DNA of 64,000 bases from Torymus aiolomorphi (lineage: Eukaryota; Arthropoda; Insecta; Hymenoptera; Torymidae): NCBI GenBank assembly GCA_036365515.1, contig CM070874.1, positions 212,406,297-212,470,296 of the forward strand, read 5' to 3'. Every line of letters starts with the position of its first letter. Position 1 is the first letter of the stretch. Under the pieces are notes generated by a model. The model did no database searches, was not told the origin of the DNA, and was given only the letters and a program-made list of their open reading frames with translations. The translations under genes were made by a program, and so were the position numbers. Below are positions 32,372 through 43,912 of the stretch, one piece after another.

Positions 32372-34715
32372 ATGAACAGTTTCTCCTGGTACTCTCAGTC
32401 ATGCTCAAAAGAATTTAAATGTTTATACAAAAAGTTTTATAAACATATTCTAAACTTAGAAATAAGTGATCTGAATGTGCATATAAGGTTTTTAAAAAGT
32501 AAGATCAACTCTTGCATATCTGCCTTAAAATTAATATTAAGCCCAACACTTATTGATGGTTTTCTCAGTTTTTATCGGAACACAATGACTAATATAAATA
32601 ACAAACATAATTCTCGATTAAACAGTAAGTTTGATGTCTTAGAAAGAAAACAACGTAAGGTTAACCCGTCTCCAGAGAGCATTGACCAAAACAAAAGCAA
32701 ATGGCTTGTCAATCTCACGGACGTTGAACTACCGAATGATGTGTTTGAATTACTCAGCTTAGGCGATAAATATAACTATACTGGGAACATTAAAAAAGAA
32801 AGTTATTTTTCAATTTTTAAAGAAGTAGAAAATTTTATTAACATACATGATTCAGATAGTTTCGACCACTTAAGAAATAAAGTTCTTATGACAATAAATA
32901 AATTCGTGAATACAGATAGACATAAAGAACGAAGAGAATTCGAGTTTGAATGCAAAATAGAAAACACAAAATTATTTTTAAAAGAAAATTCAGATTTAAT
33001 ATGCACTAAAGCTGACAAAGGAAATTCTACTGTGTTAATGTACAAAGAAGATTATATTAACAAAGTTGAATCTTCTTTACAAGATCCGACTTTCTATAAA
33101 TTATTAAATAAAGACCCTTATAATGAGCTTATTAAAAAAGTTAAAAAATTTTCCACTTCATGGAAAATGAAAGGTGCTTTTGACACAGCAGAATTTTCCC
33201 GTTTATCGAATTTAAAACTAGACAATACTTTACTATCACGTGCTTATGGGTTAGTGAAAATCCATAAATCAAATTATCCTATAAGAATTATCGTTTCTTC
33301 AATTAACAGTCCGTTTTATGCCTTCGATAAATGTCTTACCCTTTTTTTAAAAAAATACATACCTAAACCAAAATATTCTGTAAAAAATAGTATGGAAGTT
33401 AAGGAAAAATTAGGTACTATAACAATTCCTCTAGGATACATATTAATTTCATTAGATGTTGTGTCTCTATACACAAATTTAGATTTCACTCTTATTTTAA
33501 ATGGAATAAGAAAGAAATGGAAATATTTTAAAGATAAGATCAGTCTTTCTTTGATTGAGTTTTTAAATGGTATAGAGTTATTATTAAATTCAACTTTTTT
33601 CAAATTCAATGAAAAATATTACAAACAGCTTATTGGTTCTCCTATGGGAGGCAGCTGTAGTCCTCGATTTGCTGAAATTGTCCTTGAGGAAGCTGAAGAA
33701 AGTTGTCTTGAAAAATTACGCGACTCCATACTATTTTACTGTAGGTATGTAGACGACTGTTTATTAATTGTTAAAGAAACTGAAATTGACAATATTCTGA
33801 ATACTTTTAATCAGTACAACGAGTATTTAAAATTTACTATTGAGAAAGAAATAGACAAGAAACTTAGTTTTTTAGACATGCAAATAATTAGAGTTGATAA
33901 TAGTTCTCCATTAACAAATTGGTATAGAAAACCTACCTTTTCTGGTAGATATATAAGCTTTGATTCACACCATCCTATTTCACAAAAAAGAGCTCTAGTC
34001 TTTTCCCTAGTTGACAAAGCAATAAAATTATCCCATCGTTCTTTTCATAGCAATAATTTAACTTTGGTCAAGAAATTTCTTCTAAATAATAAATTTCCGT
34101 TGCAGTTTATTGAAAAAATATTAAAAAAGACTTTGTCACATTTTTAATAGTAACAACTGTAATAATATTACAAAAGCTTATACAAAAAATCCTTTAATTA
34201 TACTTCCTTATGTTAATAATTTATCACAGTCTATCAATAAGATTTGCAAAGAATATGGTATCATGCATGTAAACAATATGTCTAACAAGCTAAGTTTCGT
34301 TAAATTAGGAAAAGATCCAATCAAAAAATCAGATGTTACCGGTATTGTTTACAAAATAAAATGTAATGATTGTCATGCTGCGTATGTTGAACAAAGTGGT
34401 AGAGCGCTAAAGAAAAGATGCTATGAACATAAATATTGCATAAAAAATGCGGACGAAAGATCTGCCTTATACATGCACTGCAAATACACAAAACATAATT
34501 TCGACTTTGAAAATGTTTCGATTCTTGATGTTGAGAAAAATAAATTCAAACGAGAATTTTCAGAAATGCTAAATATTTATGCCACTGCGAATAACATAAA
34601 TCGCAAAACTGACATTGCTAATTTAAAATATTGTTACAAAAATAATATAAATGTATTACTTTCAATGCTGGAAAAAAAGAAAAAACACAAACATAAAATC
34701 AAAGGTTTACGTTAG
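32372..34715 (+). pseudogene. Penelope-like RT with GIY-YIG endonuclease, one frameshift and a changed nuclease residue
   Basis: The longer copy: ATG at 32372, an open frame of 592 residues to 34147 with the DKG motif (ADKGNST), SPMGGSCSP and RYVDDCLLIV. Short A-run differences from the - copy near 34115-34135 shift the frame, and the rest, including GIY-YIG, reads in another frame (34263-34715). The YIG part reads YVEQSGRAL, where the - copy has YVGQSGRAL, so the conserved glycine is lost. Total length would be about 780 residues, normal for the family; the N-terminus may still be a little short. The frame is open upstream to 32171 only because it reads the - copy backwards. Confidence 0.85.
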
Positions 34716-35048
34716 CTTACAAATACACTAACAGCTCCCCACTACTCGAGGGCACAATATAAATACGAGCTATCGCTCGGTTTGGACTTTAAATTTCCGA
34801 GAACTGACGGCAGATGAGTCTCTGTGAGACATTATTACGTACTTTTTAACGATGGTTTTATAAACCTATTAATTTATTGATAGAGGTGAGCAGTGTAAAT
34901 CGTTATTCATTTAAAAGTGTAAAAAATTTTCTTGTAAATTAAAACTTGTAAATTTCTATGTAGCCTTGAAAAGGGACATAATACATGTCCGAAACGTTGG
35001 GTTAAGTTAAATAAAGATTTGGTTCGTTGGGTCAAGAAGAAGGAGTTT
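32372..35048 (+). mobile_element. Penelope-like element, + strand copy of a head-to-head pair
   Basis: It starts 6 bp after the - copy's broken 5' end and runs to GAAGAAGGAGTTTATTTA at 35048. The 3' part from 34716 (CTTACAAATACACTAACAG …) mirrors 30170-30499. Together the two copies make an inverted repeat with arms of about 2.2 kb and a 0.5-kb loop of + copy sequence. Confidence 0.8.
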
Positions 35049-36730
35049 ATTTATTCAACAATCACCAATACGAACAATCCTCTAATCTTTCACAAAATAA
35101 TAATAATAATAATATAAAATTAATAATTTTAAATAAATTTTTGAATCGTCTATATATTTTAAAATAAATTAATTATTTTCTTCCTAATACTAGTTTTGCA
35201 CTTAATCTACTGATTTACTTTGTACCGATTTTTCTAACGTTCAAATTTCAAAGAATTCCTATAGAGATATATATAGATTTCGATAATTTAATTATTTCGT
35301 TATCGGTAATATCTAATAATTTTTTTGTTTTGCTGTATTTACATAAAATAGTCATTCATTAATTAAGCTTAGAAATAATATGCTTATTAAATAATTTTTT
35401 TTTTTTTTTTTTTTTAGTAAATAAACGATGAGAAATATATAGGGAATGATTCAAGTGATCTTTCACTTCCCTCCCTGCTTAGATATTTGGCAAGGGATAT
35501 GTTTTTTCTTTCCTCTCTTTGTTTAAGTAGAATAACATTAAAGGGCTTTTGATGTTATCATAACAAAATTATTTTAACAATCGTATTATAATTATTTCCA
35601 AAAGAAAAATACAATTATATATGGTGTAGGTTTTGTTCGTAAAAAGGAAGTGAATAATTGAAATGATATTGATAAATTTTGACTTGTTATTGCTTTTATG
35701 CATCATTGTATTTTACCTTTGTTTGAAAACTTTCAGCCATTTCAAAAGTTCATTTTAGAACTTGAACTTTTGTTTCGGCATAGGTAGCATTCACATATCT
35801 GCTTTAAAGAATACGCAATCTGTTAGAGTAGAAAAATGTTTTACATACTCAATACAGTGCAGAATAGTGTATCTTATATAGGATGATCATGTTAGTATAT
35901 GACAGAACTGATCATTCCAAATACATTCTATTCTATTTAATCTTAGCAATGTGAACGTAGCTACCTGAATAATTTTTTTTCTTTTTAGGTAAATACAGTT
36001 TAATTTTGCATAAAATTAGTCAAATTATTATTATCTTTTTTTTTATCATACGTTAAAAGGTTTAGGAATGGGTTCTACTTCTTTTCCTTTTGGATTAGTT
36101 CTATACTTTGTTATTCAAAGATAAAATCATAAGCTATTAAATTGATCATAAGTTAATTCGTCCCTGTAATGTTTTCTACTTTGTGATTAAATAATTACTT
36201 TATATATTTTTATTATTTAATAACACATCATTTTCACATGTCAAATTTTTTTGATTGTTTGATTGTTATAAGACCAAAGTTACTTTGTATTAAAATCTAA
36301 TCGCAATATTTATGTATTATTTCTAAAATTTCATTATTCAAGTATATCTTATTTCAATCGCATTTTTCTAAAATTATTAGCTTTCTTAGGGAATATAGTT
36401 GCTTTTCATAAAATACTGACAAGTTGATACGAACAATTGTAGACAAACGGATAAGTGGTTATAATTTTAAATTGTATATTTCGTAAAATCTGGATCACCT
36501 TAGATATTAGTTGACTAAGAAGTAGGATTGTTTTGCTTCAAATGGAAATGTTCAGCTGCAATTATAATTCTGCATTCCTGTATTAAATTTGGAAAAATAA
36601 GAAGAGATTATGATAGATGTTAATATTGAGTATGTTGTCCATATCCTAAAACAAAAATGTTATGTTATTATTTGTTATAATATTGCTTTGCTTGTTTTTC
36701 ATAATTAGTTAAGATATTATTTTGTTCATT
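35049..36730. other. AT-rich non-coding part of the 12.2-kb element
   Basis: No ORF with any motif. Contains a poly-T run at about 35396-35415 and an AAT run near 35098. Nothing else recognised. Confidence 0.5.
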
Positions 36731-38929
36731 TTAATAGCGTTGAAAATTCTTATTATGCTGATCCTTTTGAAATTTATTCATATTTGGTTCTTTAATAGGC
36801 CACGTTTTGTCTCCATTTTTAAACCTTCTTCTGATAGTAAATTTATTGTAGTAACCTTTAGATTTTATTTTAATTTTGTAATTTTTGATAATTCTTTTAA
36901 ATATTTTTTTATAATTAGATATCCATTTTAGTTTTCTGACGTTTTTATTAGATTTTACTTTGATAGGATAGTTAAAAACTAACTGCAATTGGTGTACTTT
37001 ATTAGGATTTGTATTTAGATTGATTATTACGTTATGATCTTGATTACCCAAAGTTTCTTTTAGTTGATTTTTATTCTCAAGCTGTTCTTGGTCTTCTTGA
37101 TTATCAAATATTTTTAGATGACTTTTATTCTCTAAATATTTTTTTAGTTTTTGATTATCAAACATATCTTTTGGTTGATTTTCATTTTCGAAAACTACTT
37201 TACTATTATTTAATAAGTTCTTTAGATTTTTTGTAACATTTAATAAAGACTCTTCTGAATGTATTGATGCTATATTCTCTTTTAACGAATTTTCAAGCGA
37301 GTTTTGTTGGAATTTAGTTTCCATTTGATCATCTTCGGAAAATGGTTCAGCTAAAGCAAAAGTTATGTCTAAAATGACTTTAAGATCATCATAAAAAGTT
37401 ACTGTTTCCAACGAATTATTACCTTCTTTATTATTTTCATTCGAAGTTTTATTCTTTTGGATTTATATTAGATTCATTAAAATCAATTACATTAATTTCA
37501 TCACAATCTTCATGAGTTTTTAAATTAGATTCGTTGAAATTCATTTCTTCATTAGTCTCATAATTTTTTACAGTAGATTCAATAGAATCAATTAAATTTG
37601 TTTCCATAATTTCTTCAATTTCATGATTATTTTTGAAAATTTCGTTAAAGTCTATAAAATTAATTTCATTAGTATTTTCATGATTTTTTATAATCATATT
37701 ATTATCTTTTGGTTCATCAGTGATTTCATGTATTTTTATAAAAGGTACGATAATTAAATTGATTTCTTTATCATCATTAATTATTGTAGATTCCTCTATG
37801 ATATTAGGTTCCTGTTTAATTTTATTTACTTTATTTTCTGTAATTAGTTCATTACCATTATACCTTTCAATATTCCTTGTATTAACTTTGTTTTTCTGAA
37901 TTTTTGATTCGTTAATTGTTTGTTTTGTAACATTATGGTATGATTCATCAGTATTAATACTTGGATATTGTTTGATTTCCTCACATTCTTCAGTAGTATT
38001 ATCTGGATTTTTACAAAGATCACAATGATTTCCTCACATTCTTCAGTAGTATTATCTCGATTTTTACAAAGATCACAATGATTTCCCATTGCATTATATT
38101 GCATCATAAGATTTTTAAGTTTTCTGCAGTTGCCGATGTCATGTCCAATTCTTTTGCAATAATCACATTGAATTCTTTTCCTATTTACTGTATTGGGTTG
38201 TTGATTATTAAAAATCGTGTTTCTTGGCTTGTAATTTTGTTCTTGAGTTTTGTTAATGAATCGGTTATAATTTATTGTAGTATTTGGTAATTGATGAATT
38301 TCTTTATGTTCTAAAATTTTGTAGTTTGTGCCATTTTGAGATTGAGCATTTCTTTCTGGGCAATGCTTTGCTGTATGTCCGATTCTGTTGCAAATTTGAC
38401 AAATTATTCTATTTCTTAAAATCGCACGCTTGCAATCTGATGAATCGTGGTCTTCTTCCTTACATAACGCGCACCACATTATTTTTTCGTTTATAGGGCA
38501 GTATTTTATCCAGTGCCCGAGTTTATTGCATTTCATACATACTGCTGACAGACAGTCTTTAGTTGAGTGGCCCGTGCTTCCGCAATACTCACAATTAAGT
38601 TCATATTTCTTTATAACAGGGCATTGAGTAGCTGCATGACCTATCATTTGACAGTATTGGCAATAATCTTCATTTATTTGGTTAAATGTACACTTCTCTA
38701 CAGAATGTCCTCTGTGATTACAGAGTTTACAAAAAAGTTCTATTTTATTTTTAGCATTCTTGCAAAAATAAGATATATGATCTTTACTTTTACAATAAAC
38801 ACAAACTGCATTAGAGCAAAACAATGCTTGGTGATATTGATCTCGGCAAATTTGACAATGAAATACCTTAGTATAATAATGGTTTTGTTGTTTAAAATTA
38901 TAAAATGTATTAGATTGATTATTCATCAT
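36731..38929 (-). pseudogene. Multi-zinc-knuckle (nine CCHC) protein of the 12.2-kb element, two frameshifts
   Basis: An ATG at 38929 opens a 361-residue frame with nine perfect C-x2-C-x4-H-x4-C knuckles between about residues 24 and 270, e.g. CQICRDQYHQALFC, CEYCGSTGHSTKDC and CDYCKRIGHDIGNC, and a tenth in which His is Asn. Such knuckles bind single-stranded RNA or DNA; nine in a row resemble CNBP-type proteins more than a normal Gag, which has one or two. A 53-bp tandem duplication at about 37979-38084 shifts the frame. The reading continues as an acidic Asn/Glu-rich segment (37449-37697) and, after a second shift near 37450, a segment with a basic C-terminus (36731-37411, KKIFKRIIKNYKIKIKSK). 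The intact protein would be about 720 residues. No capsid, protease or RT motif. Confidence 0.7.
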
Positions 38930-40124
38930 GGTTTTTTCATTTTATTAAATGTTCGTAATTATTATTGTAATTTATTTTTGAATTTATCTTTTATTTTGTT
39001 TATTATTGTCTTACTTTCATTTTCTCGTTTGAGTGTTGTTTATTTTTTATATTATAATATTTAAATATTTTTCATTTTCTTATTTTATTATATTCCCTTT
39101 TGCAATGTAATATTTTATTGTAATCTTTTTTTTGTATGATTCTTCATTATAATATTCTTACTTTTATTGTAATACTTTTCGTTTGTTTAGTTATTTTTTA
39201 TTATTATTTTGATTTCCTTATTTTGATAAAAAATGACTTGATTATTTTATACACTGATTATATCTCTCATATGTTTTCTATTTTGTATTGTGTAAATTCT
39301 CTATTATTTATTTCCCTTTATTTATTTCTCTTCATTCGTTTCTTATGTTTTGTTCTTTATTCTTTTTATTTATGTATCAGTATACTTAATATTTCTTTTT
39401 AAATATCTTTTATTATTAGTTCAACTATATATTTTTTTGTGTATTATTTATTTGGCAATTTATTTATTTATTTGCCAATTTTATATCTCTATTCTTAATG
39501 TTTTTCGTGTAATTTGATTTCTGATATTCTTTTTTCTTGTGTATGTATAATATTTATCCATTCAATGATCATTATTTTGTATTATTATTTAATTTTTCTC
39601 CTTCGTGTTGGATTTGTTTTATTTATTTCAATTTCTTTTTATTTATTTATTCATTTGTTTATTTTTTTTTACTAATATTTTAGTTATTTGTTTTTACTGA
39701 TACTATTTAATTACTTGTTTCTTAATTTTTCCCTATATGAATTTTTCACTTTAAATTTCTTGTTTGTTAAATATATTTGCGTGATGCTATTTACTTATAT
39801 ATTTTGATTTATTTTGATTTTATCTTTATCGGAAATCTTTTTTTTTTATATTCGTTTACGTTATTTGTATTTGGGTTATCCTTTCTTCTTTCCCTATTTC
39901 TATAACATCGTCTATTTTCCCTTTTTTTTTATTTATCTGTTAATATGTTAGTAATCTGGACGAGCCGTACACGTTCATCTTCAGAAGTTTAAACGATCAT
40001 GCTACAATGATCCTCTCAACTTCTTACTGCAAAACGAGAAGCTCGGAAGCAGTTAGTAGTGATATTTTTAGTAATTTTCAAATACTATTCGTTTCCTCTC
40101 ACTCCGGTCTTATTTTTCGTATAA
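38930..40124 (-). other. Long purine-rich leader (element strand) before the zinc-knuckle gene
   Basis: Between the tripled primer site and the ATG at 38929. On the + strand it is extremely T-rich (39000-39920), so the element RNA would be A/purine-rich. Open frames here come from low complexity and are not called as genes. Confidence 0.5.
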
Positions 40125-40323
40125 ATCTAGTGAACTTACGTTCGATTCGTACCGGAACCACTGTTACGTTCCGAAAAATAGTTATTTTTATTCTTTTATT
40201 TTAGTCTAGTGAACTAATGTTCAATCGGTACCAGAACCACTGTTAAGTTCCGGAGAAAAGTTATTTTTATTCTTTAATTTGAAATAGTCTAGTGAACGAT
40301 TGTTCGACCGGTACCGGAACCAC
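40125..40323 (-). promoter_or_regulatory. Primer-binding site in three tandem copies
   Basis: Three units of about 80-90 bp each contain TCTAGTGAAC, a tRNA-like GTTCGATTCGTACCGGAACC-type stretch and, in the first two, a copy of the LTR edge (CTGTTACGTTCC / CTGTTAAGTTCC). The third adjoins the true LTR. On the element strand each reads TGGTTCCGGTACC after the LTR edge, which fits pairing with a tRNA 3' end and part of its T-arm. Confidence 0.65.
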
Positions 40324-40978
40324 TGTTAAGTCCGGAAATAAGTGGAAATAAGTAGTAATTGGTTTTATGTAGGTTTATTATATAAAATACAATAATTTAT
40401 TACCAATAGAATCTGCTGGCTTCTGGTAGATCGATGCGTTGTAATTTCAATTACAATTCTTTTCTATAACACTTGCTTTTATAAATTTACTATAAATAAC
40501 TTATACGATCTGCTTACTAGACGAGTAAGGCTTACGATTACAATTTCAATAACTTATAAAATCTGCTTACTAGATGTGTAAGGCTTACGGTTTCAACTTC
40601 TCGATGTCGTAGAGGTACACGGAGTTCGCCAGGTTTTTTGTACGCTGTGACTGACGTGCGTGATGCATTTCGCAGTTTTTATTATGCGGTTTAATTAGGT
40701 TATAGATGATAAATTGAGATCATCTTTATTAAGAAATTTTCGGTTGCGGCTTATACGCGTAGCATTTAAGCGGTAGCATTGTGAAATGCTGATTTGTTAA
40801 AAATTGCACGCTACTGTTTTCTGGAGGTCGATGGTTCTCTACGTCACGCGCTCTACGGTACGATGCCTGAGCGAAATGCTGCGTTGCATTCTCGCTTTTG
40901 TATGTCAGGAAATATCTGATGTGAATAAACTTTCAGAATGAAATTCTAAATCTCTATAATACGTCTCCGGACGTAACA
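40324..40978 (-). repeat. 5' LTR of the 12.2-kb element
   Basis: Direct copy of 28816-29470 differing at scattered bases by eye, followed by the ATTT duplication. Confidence 0.85.
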
Positions 40979-42309
40979 ATTTCATACAAAATTAATGTTA
41001 TTATTAGATGACATAAAGGAAAATAAAATATTTGGAGATATTATATCATATATTTATACAATAAATATAATAATATTTATACGATAAATATATATCTGCA
41101 GAAATACCAGACAAAAATGAAGATGAAAACTTACAAAAATTAGTAATTAAGCACATGCTCCATGGATCGCATACACATAGTTCTCCTTGTTATATAAAAG
41201 ATAAAAGTATATGTAAAAAAAATTTTCCTAAATCATTTACAAATTATAGAAAATTTAAAATGAATGGTTATCCAGAATATAAAGCAAAAAATAACAGTCA
41301 ATTAATCTCAGTAGATAATTCTATGGTAGTACCTTATAATAGTTTTTTATTAAAAAAATATAAGTGTCACATTAATGTAGAATATTGCGCCAATATTCAA
41401 AGTATAAAATATATATTTGATTACATACATATAGGTGGAGATAGAGCATTATGTAAATTAAAAAAAGTTAATGATACCAATGATGGTAATATATATGACG
41501 AAATTACTCAACTTGTTGATGGAAGTTTTTTAAGTCCAATGGAAGCAGCTTGGCGATTGGAAAAATTTCCTTTATGTGGTAGAAAACATACAGTAATAAG
41601 TCTATCAGTTCATACAGAAAATCAACAAAGAATTATTTTTGAAGAAAATAACGACACTGAAGCTTTAGAAAATTATAAAACAACATTAACAGCATGGTGT
41701 GATTTAAATAAAAAAGATAATTATGCAAGGAATATAAAATATGTTAATATACCTAAATATTACAACTTTAAAAATAAATGTTGGATCAAACGAAAACGAA
41801 ATAAAGAAAATTATATAATAGGTCGTTTAAATATTGTTTCTCCAAAGGATGTCGAACGATTTCATTTAAAATTAATTTTAAATCGTGTTAAAGGTGCAAT
41901 TTCGTTTCAAGATTTACGAACGTATGAAAAAATTACATATAACACATACAGATATACTGCAATAAAAATGGGTTTAGTTGATGATGCCTTACAAATAAAA
42001 AATATTTTTAAAGAAGCTTGTGACGTTATGTTAGGATATCAACTACGTCAATTTTTTGCTTGGTATTTACTATATGAAAATATTAATGGTAATAATATTT
42101 GGAAGGAATTTAATAACTTTTTCATAGAGGTTCTTAAAGATGATAAATTAAACAATGCCCTCATACAAATAAATGAAACATTATCATTAAACGAAAAATC
42201 ATGTATAGATTTTTGATTGCCTGAACCAAATAAAATCTTAAAAATTGAATATAATCAAGTTAATGAGACTGAAATTTTATTCTGTGAAGAAATGTTTAGT
42301 AACATGTAT
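40979..42309 (+). pseudogene. Helitron Rep/helicase protein, fragment 3 (Rep nuclease region, HUH lost)
   Basis: After the LTR insertion the reading continues with KLMLLLDDIKENKIFG to about 41065. It then jumps into DKYISAEIPDKNEDE from 41087. The segment that carries the metal-binding HUH motif (…GLPHxH…) in intact Helitrons is missing. The tyrosine motif is present as YIFDYIHIGGDRA (about 41410-41449), with both tyrosines but Ile where intact copies have Lys before Gly. An ORF from 41155 to 42216 covers most of this region; a TGA at 42214-42216 ends it and reading continues in frame to the BEL-A insertion. The Rep nuclease cannot work. Confidence 0.8.
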
Positions 42310-43912
42310 TGTTTGAGAATTGCATAAATTATAATGAGGACATGCTGTGGGTGTTTACAAAATAAATTGAGAGCCAAATACTTCAGTCAATTAAATTTCA
42401 ATATATTATAAAACTGTCTATGAATTATTTTCTATTAGATAGTTACATTAAGTCATTTAAAATTTGATATAAAGGTTGGTGCAAAATTAATACTACTGTG
42501 TGAAAAAATTACAATAAAGAGTTGAGTGTATGACTGTTACATAATTCTGAGTGTATGAGTGTTACAAAATTCTGTGAGTATTGGTGAGTTTGCTGTTTGA
42601 GTGTATGAGTTTTTTGTGTGACGTTGCGAATCACTGATGAGAGTGCTAACCATACAGTAAGCAACACAATCAATTATTATTGAGTTGATTGTGGTTGAGT
42701 TTTCAATGAGAAGACACGATTAGATATTACTGACCTAATCGTGCCTGAGTATTTCCTAATTATACCGCGTGGCTATGCGTTCCATATAGCAGCGCACTTT
42801 TTTATAAAATGGCCGCATGTAATTGAGTTGTTACCTTCTCGTACGTAGAGGTTATATTAATCCTTACGCTGATGAGTTGGTTCCGTGATGGTGATTCCGC
42901 AACGAAGAAGAGCAGTTGAGAAGAGCCGTATGTTGAGCATGATGATTAAAATGAGACAGCCGGTGAGATGAGTGTGAGGATGCGAAGCAGCTGATGAGAG
43001 AGGCCATATCAGCAATCCTGTTGAGTTTGGCATAGCAGTTGCTGAGATGTGTCGCCTCGTTACTAGCTAGATGCAGCAAGCCGTCCTGGGTTGCGCATTG
43101 CGACACAACCCTGCTGTAAGGAGTTGCCATATGAGAATGTCCGGATGAGAAGCTGCCTCGTGATGTGCTCAAAGCATCGAGCGCCGGTAAGAAGAATGCC
43201 TCATGAGTATCACCGCCGTGTGAGAAGTTTCCGTGTGAGAACACCAGTGAAGTCTCCTCCTTGAGAGCAGCCTCCAAAGTGCAGCAGATGCCGCTTGAGT
43301 CTCACCGCTGTGTGAGAATCACTGCCGCACTAGAAGATGCCGCACGAGCAGTCTAAGCACTTCGTGGCAAGCACGCAATGGACTATACCGTGTGAGAACT
43401 GCTGCTGTATGATCGTAGCCGCGTCAGCCGATGCCGTATGGTATCCATGTGGAGAAAGTGAGCAAGATCACACTTGAGTCCATCCGATGAGAATTGCCGA
43501 GGATGTCCGCACTGAATCTCCACGTGGCCTACCGTTACATGAGTGGAGTTTGAGAAGAGTAAGAATGCCACACTTGAGTCCATCAGGTGTGAGAGCTGCC
43601 GAACTTGTGCACTGAAACTCTCCACGAGGCCGACCGTTACATGGATACTAACTGAGTGAGAGAATTGAGAGAGCACTTCCGTCTTCTTCCTCGCCTCGTT
43701 GTTACCGAGGAGTGAGTCAAATCAGCGTCTCTCTCATTTACATGTGCAAGCATGAGAGAGAGCATGATTTTGGCCATACTCGGCTAATCAGCATAGCGAT
43801 TCAGCTGTTCCGCAGAGAACAGCTGCTGAGTGCTGCCATCGCGCGGCCGCCTGCTGAGTTATCCCTCAGTCGCGCAACCGCAGGAAATTCAAATATTGAT
43901 ATTTCCCAAACA
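42310..43912 (-). repeat. 3' LTR of BEL-A
   Basis: 1603 bp, TGTTTGAGAATT at the left end and TTTCCCAAACA at the right end. The ORF on the - strand (42864-43277) is rich in Ser-His pairs because TGAG reads CTCA on that strand; it is not called as a gene. Confidence 0.8.

Larger units (their letters stand above)
28816..40978 (-). mobile_element. 12.2-kb LTR element without visible pol
   Basis: Direct LTRs of 655 bp (28816-29470 and 40324-40978) have TGTTA...TAACA ends, with target duplication ATTT at 28812-28815 and 40979-40982. Orientation is - : the primer site adjoins the right LTR and the polypurine tract adjoins the left one. Between them, after removing the Penelope pair at 30170-35048, I find only one gene, a multi-zinc-knuckle protein, and long AT-rich non-coding DNA. 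There is no RT, RNase H, integrase or protease motif on either strand outside the Penelope copies. It is therefore non-autonomous, or pol was lost. Confidence 0.8.

Noticed and set aside
38567..39402. Hydrophobic frames that look like membrane proteins on the + strand
   Set aside because: They come from T-rich DNA opposite the zinc-knuckle gene and its leader; Phe/Leu/Ile runs are expected there.
42864..43277. 137-residue Ser/His-rich frame in the BEL-A LTR (repeated at 48058-48456)
   Set aside because: It lies inside the LTR and its composition follows from the TGAG bias.
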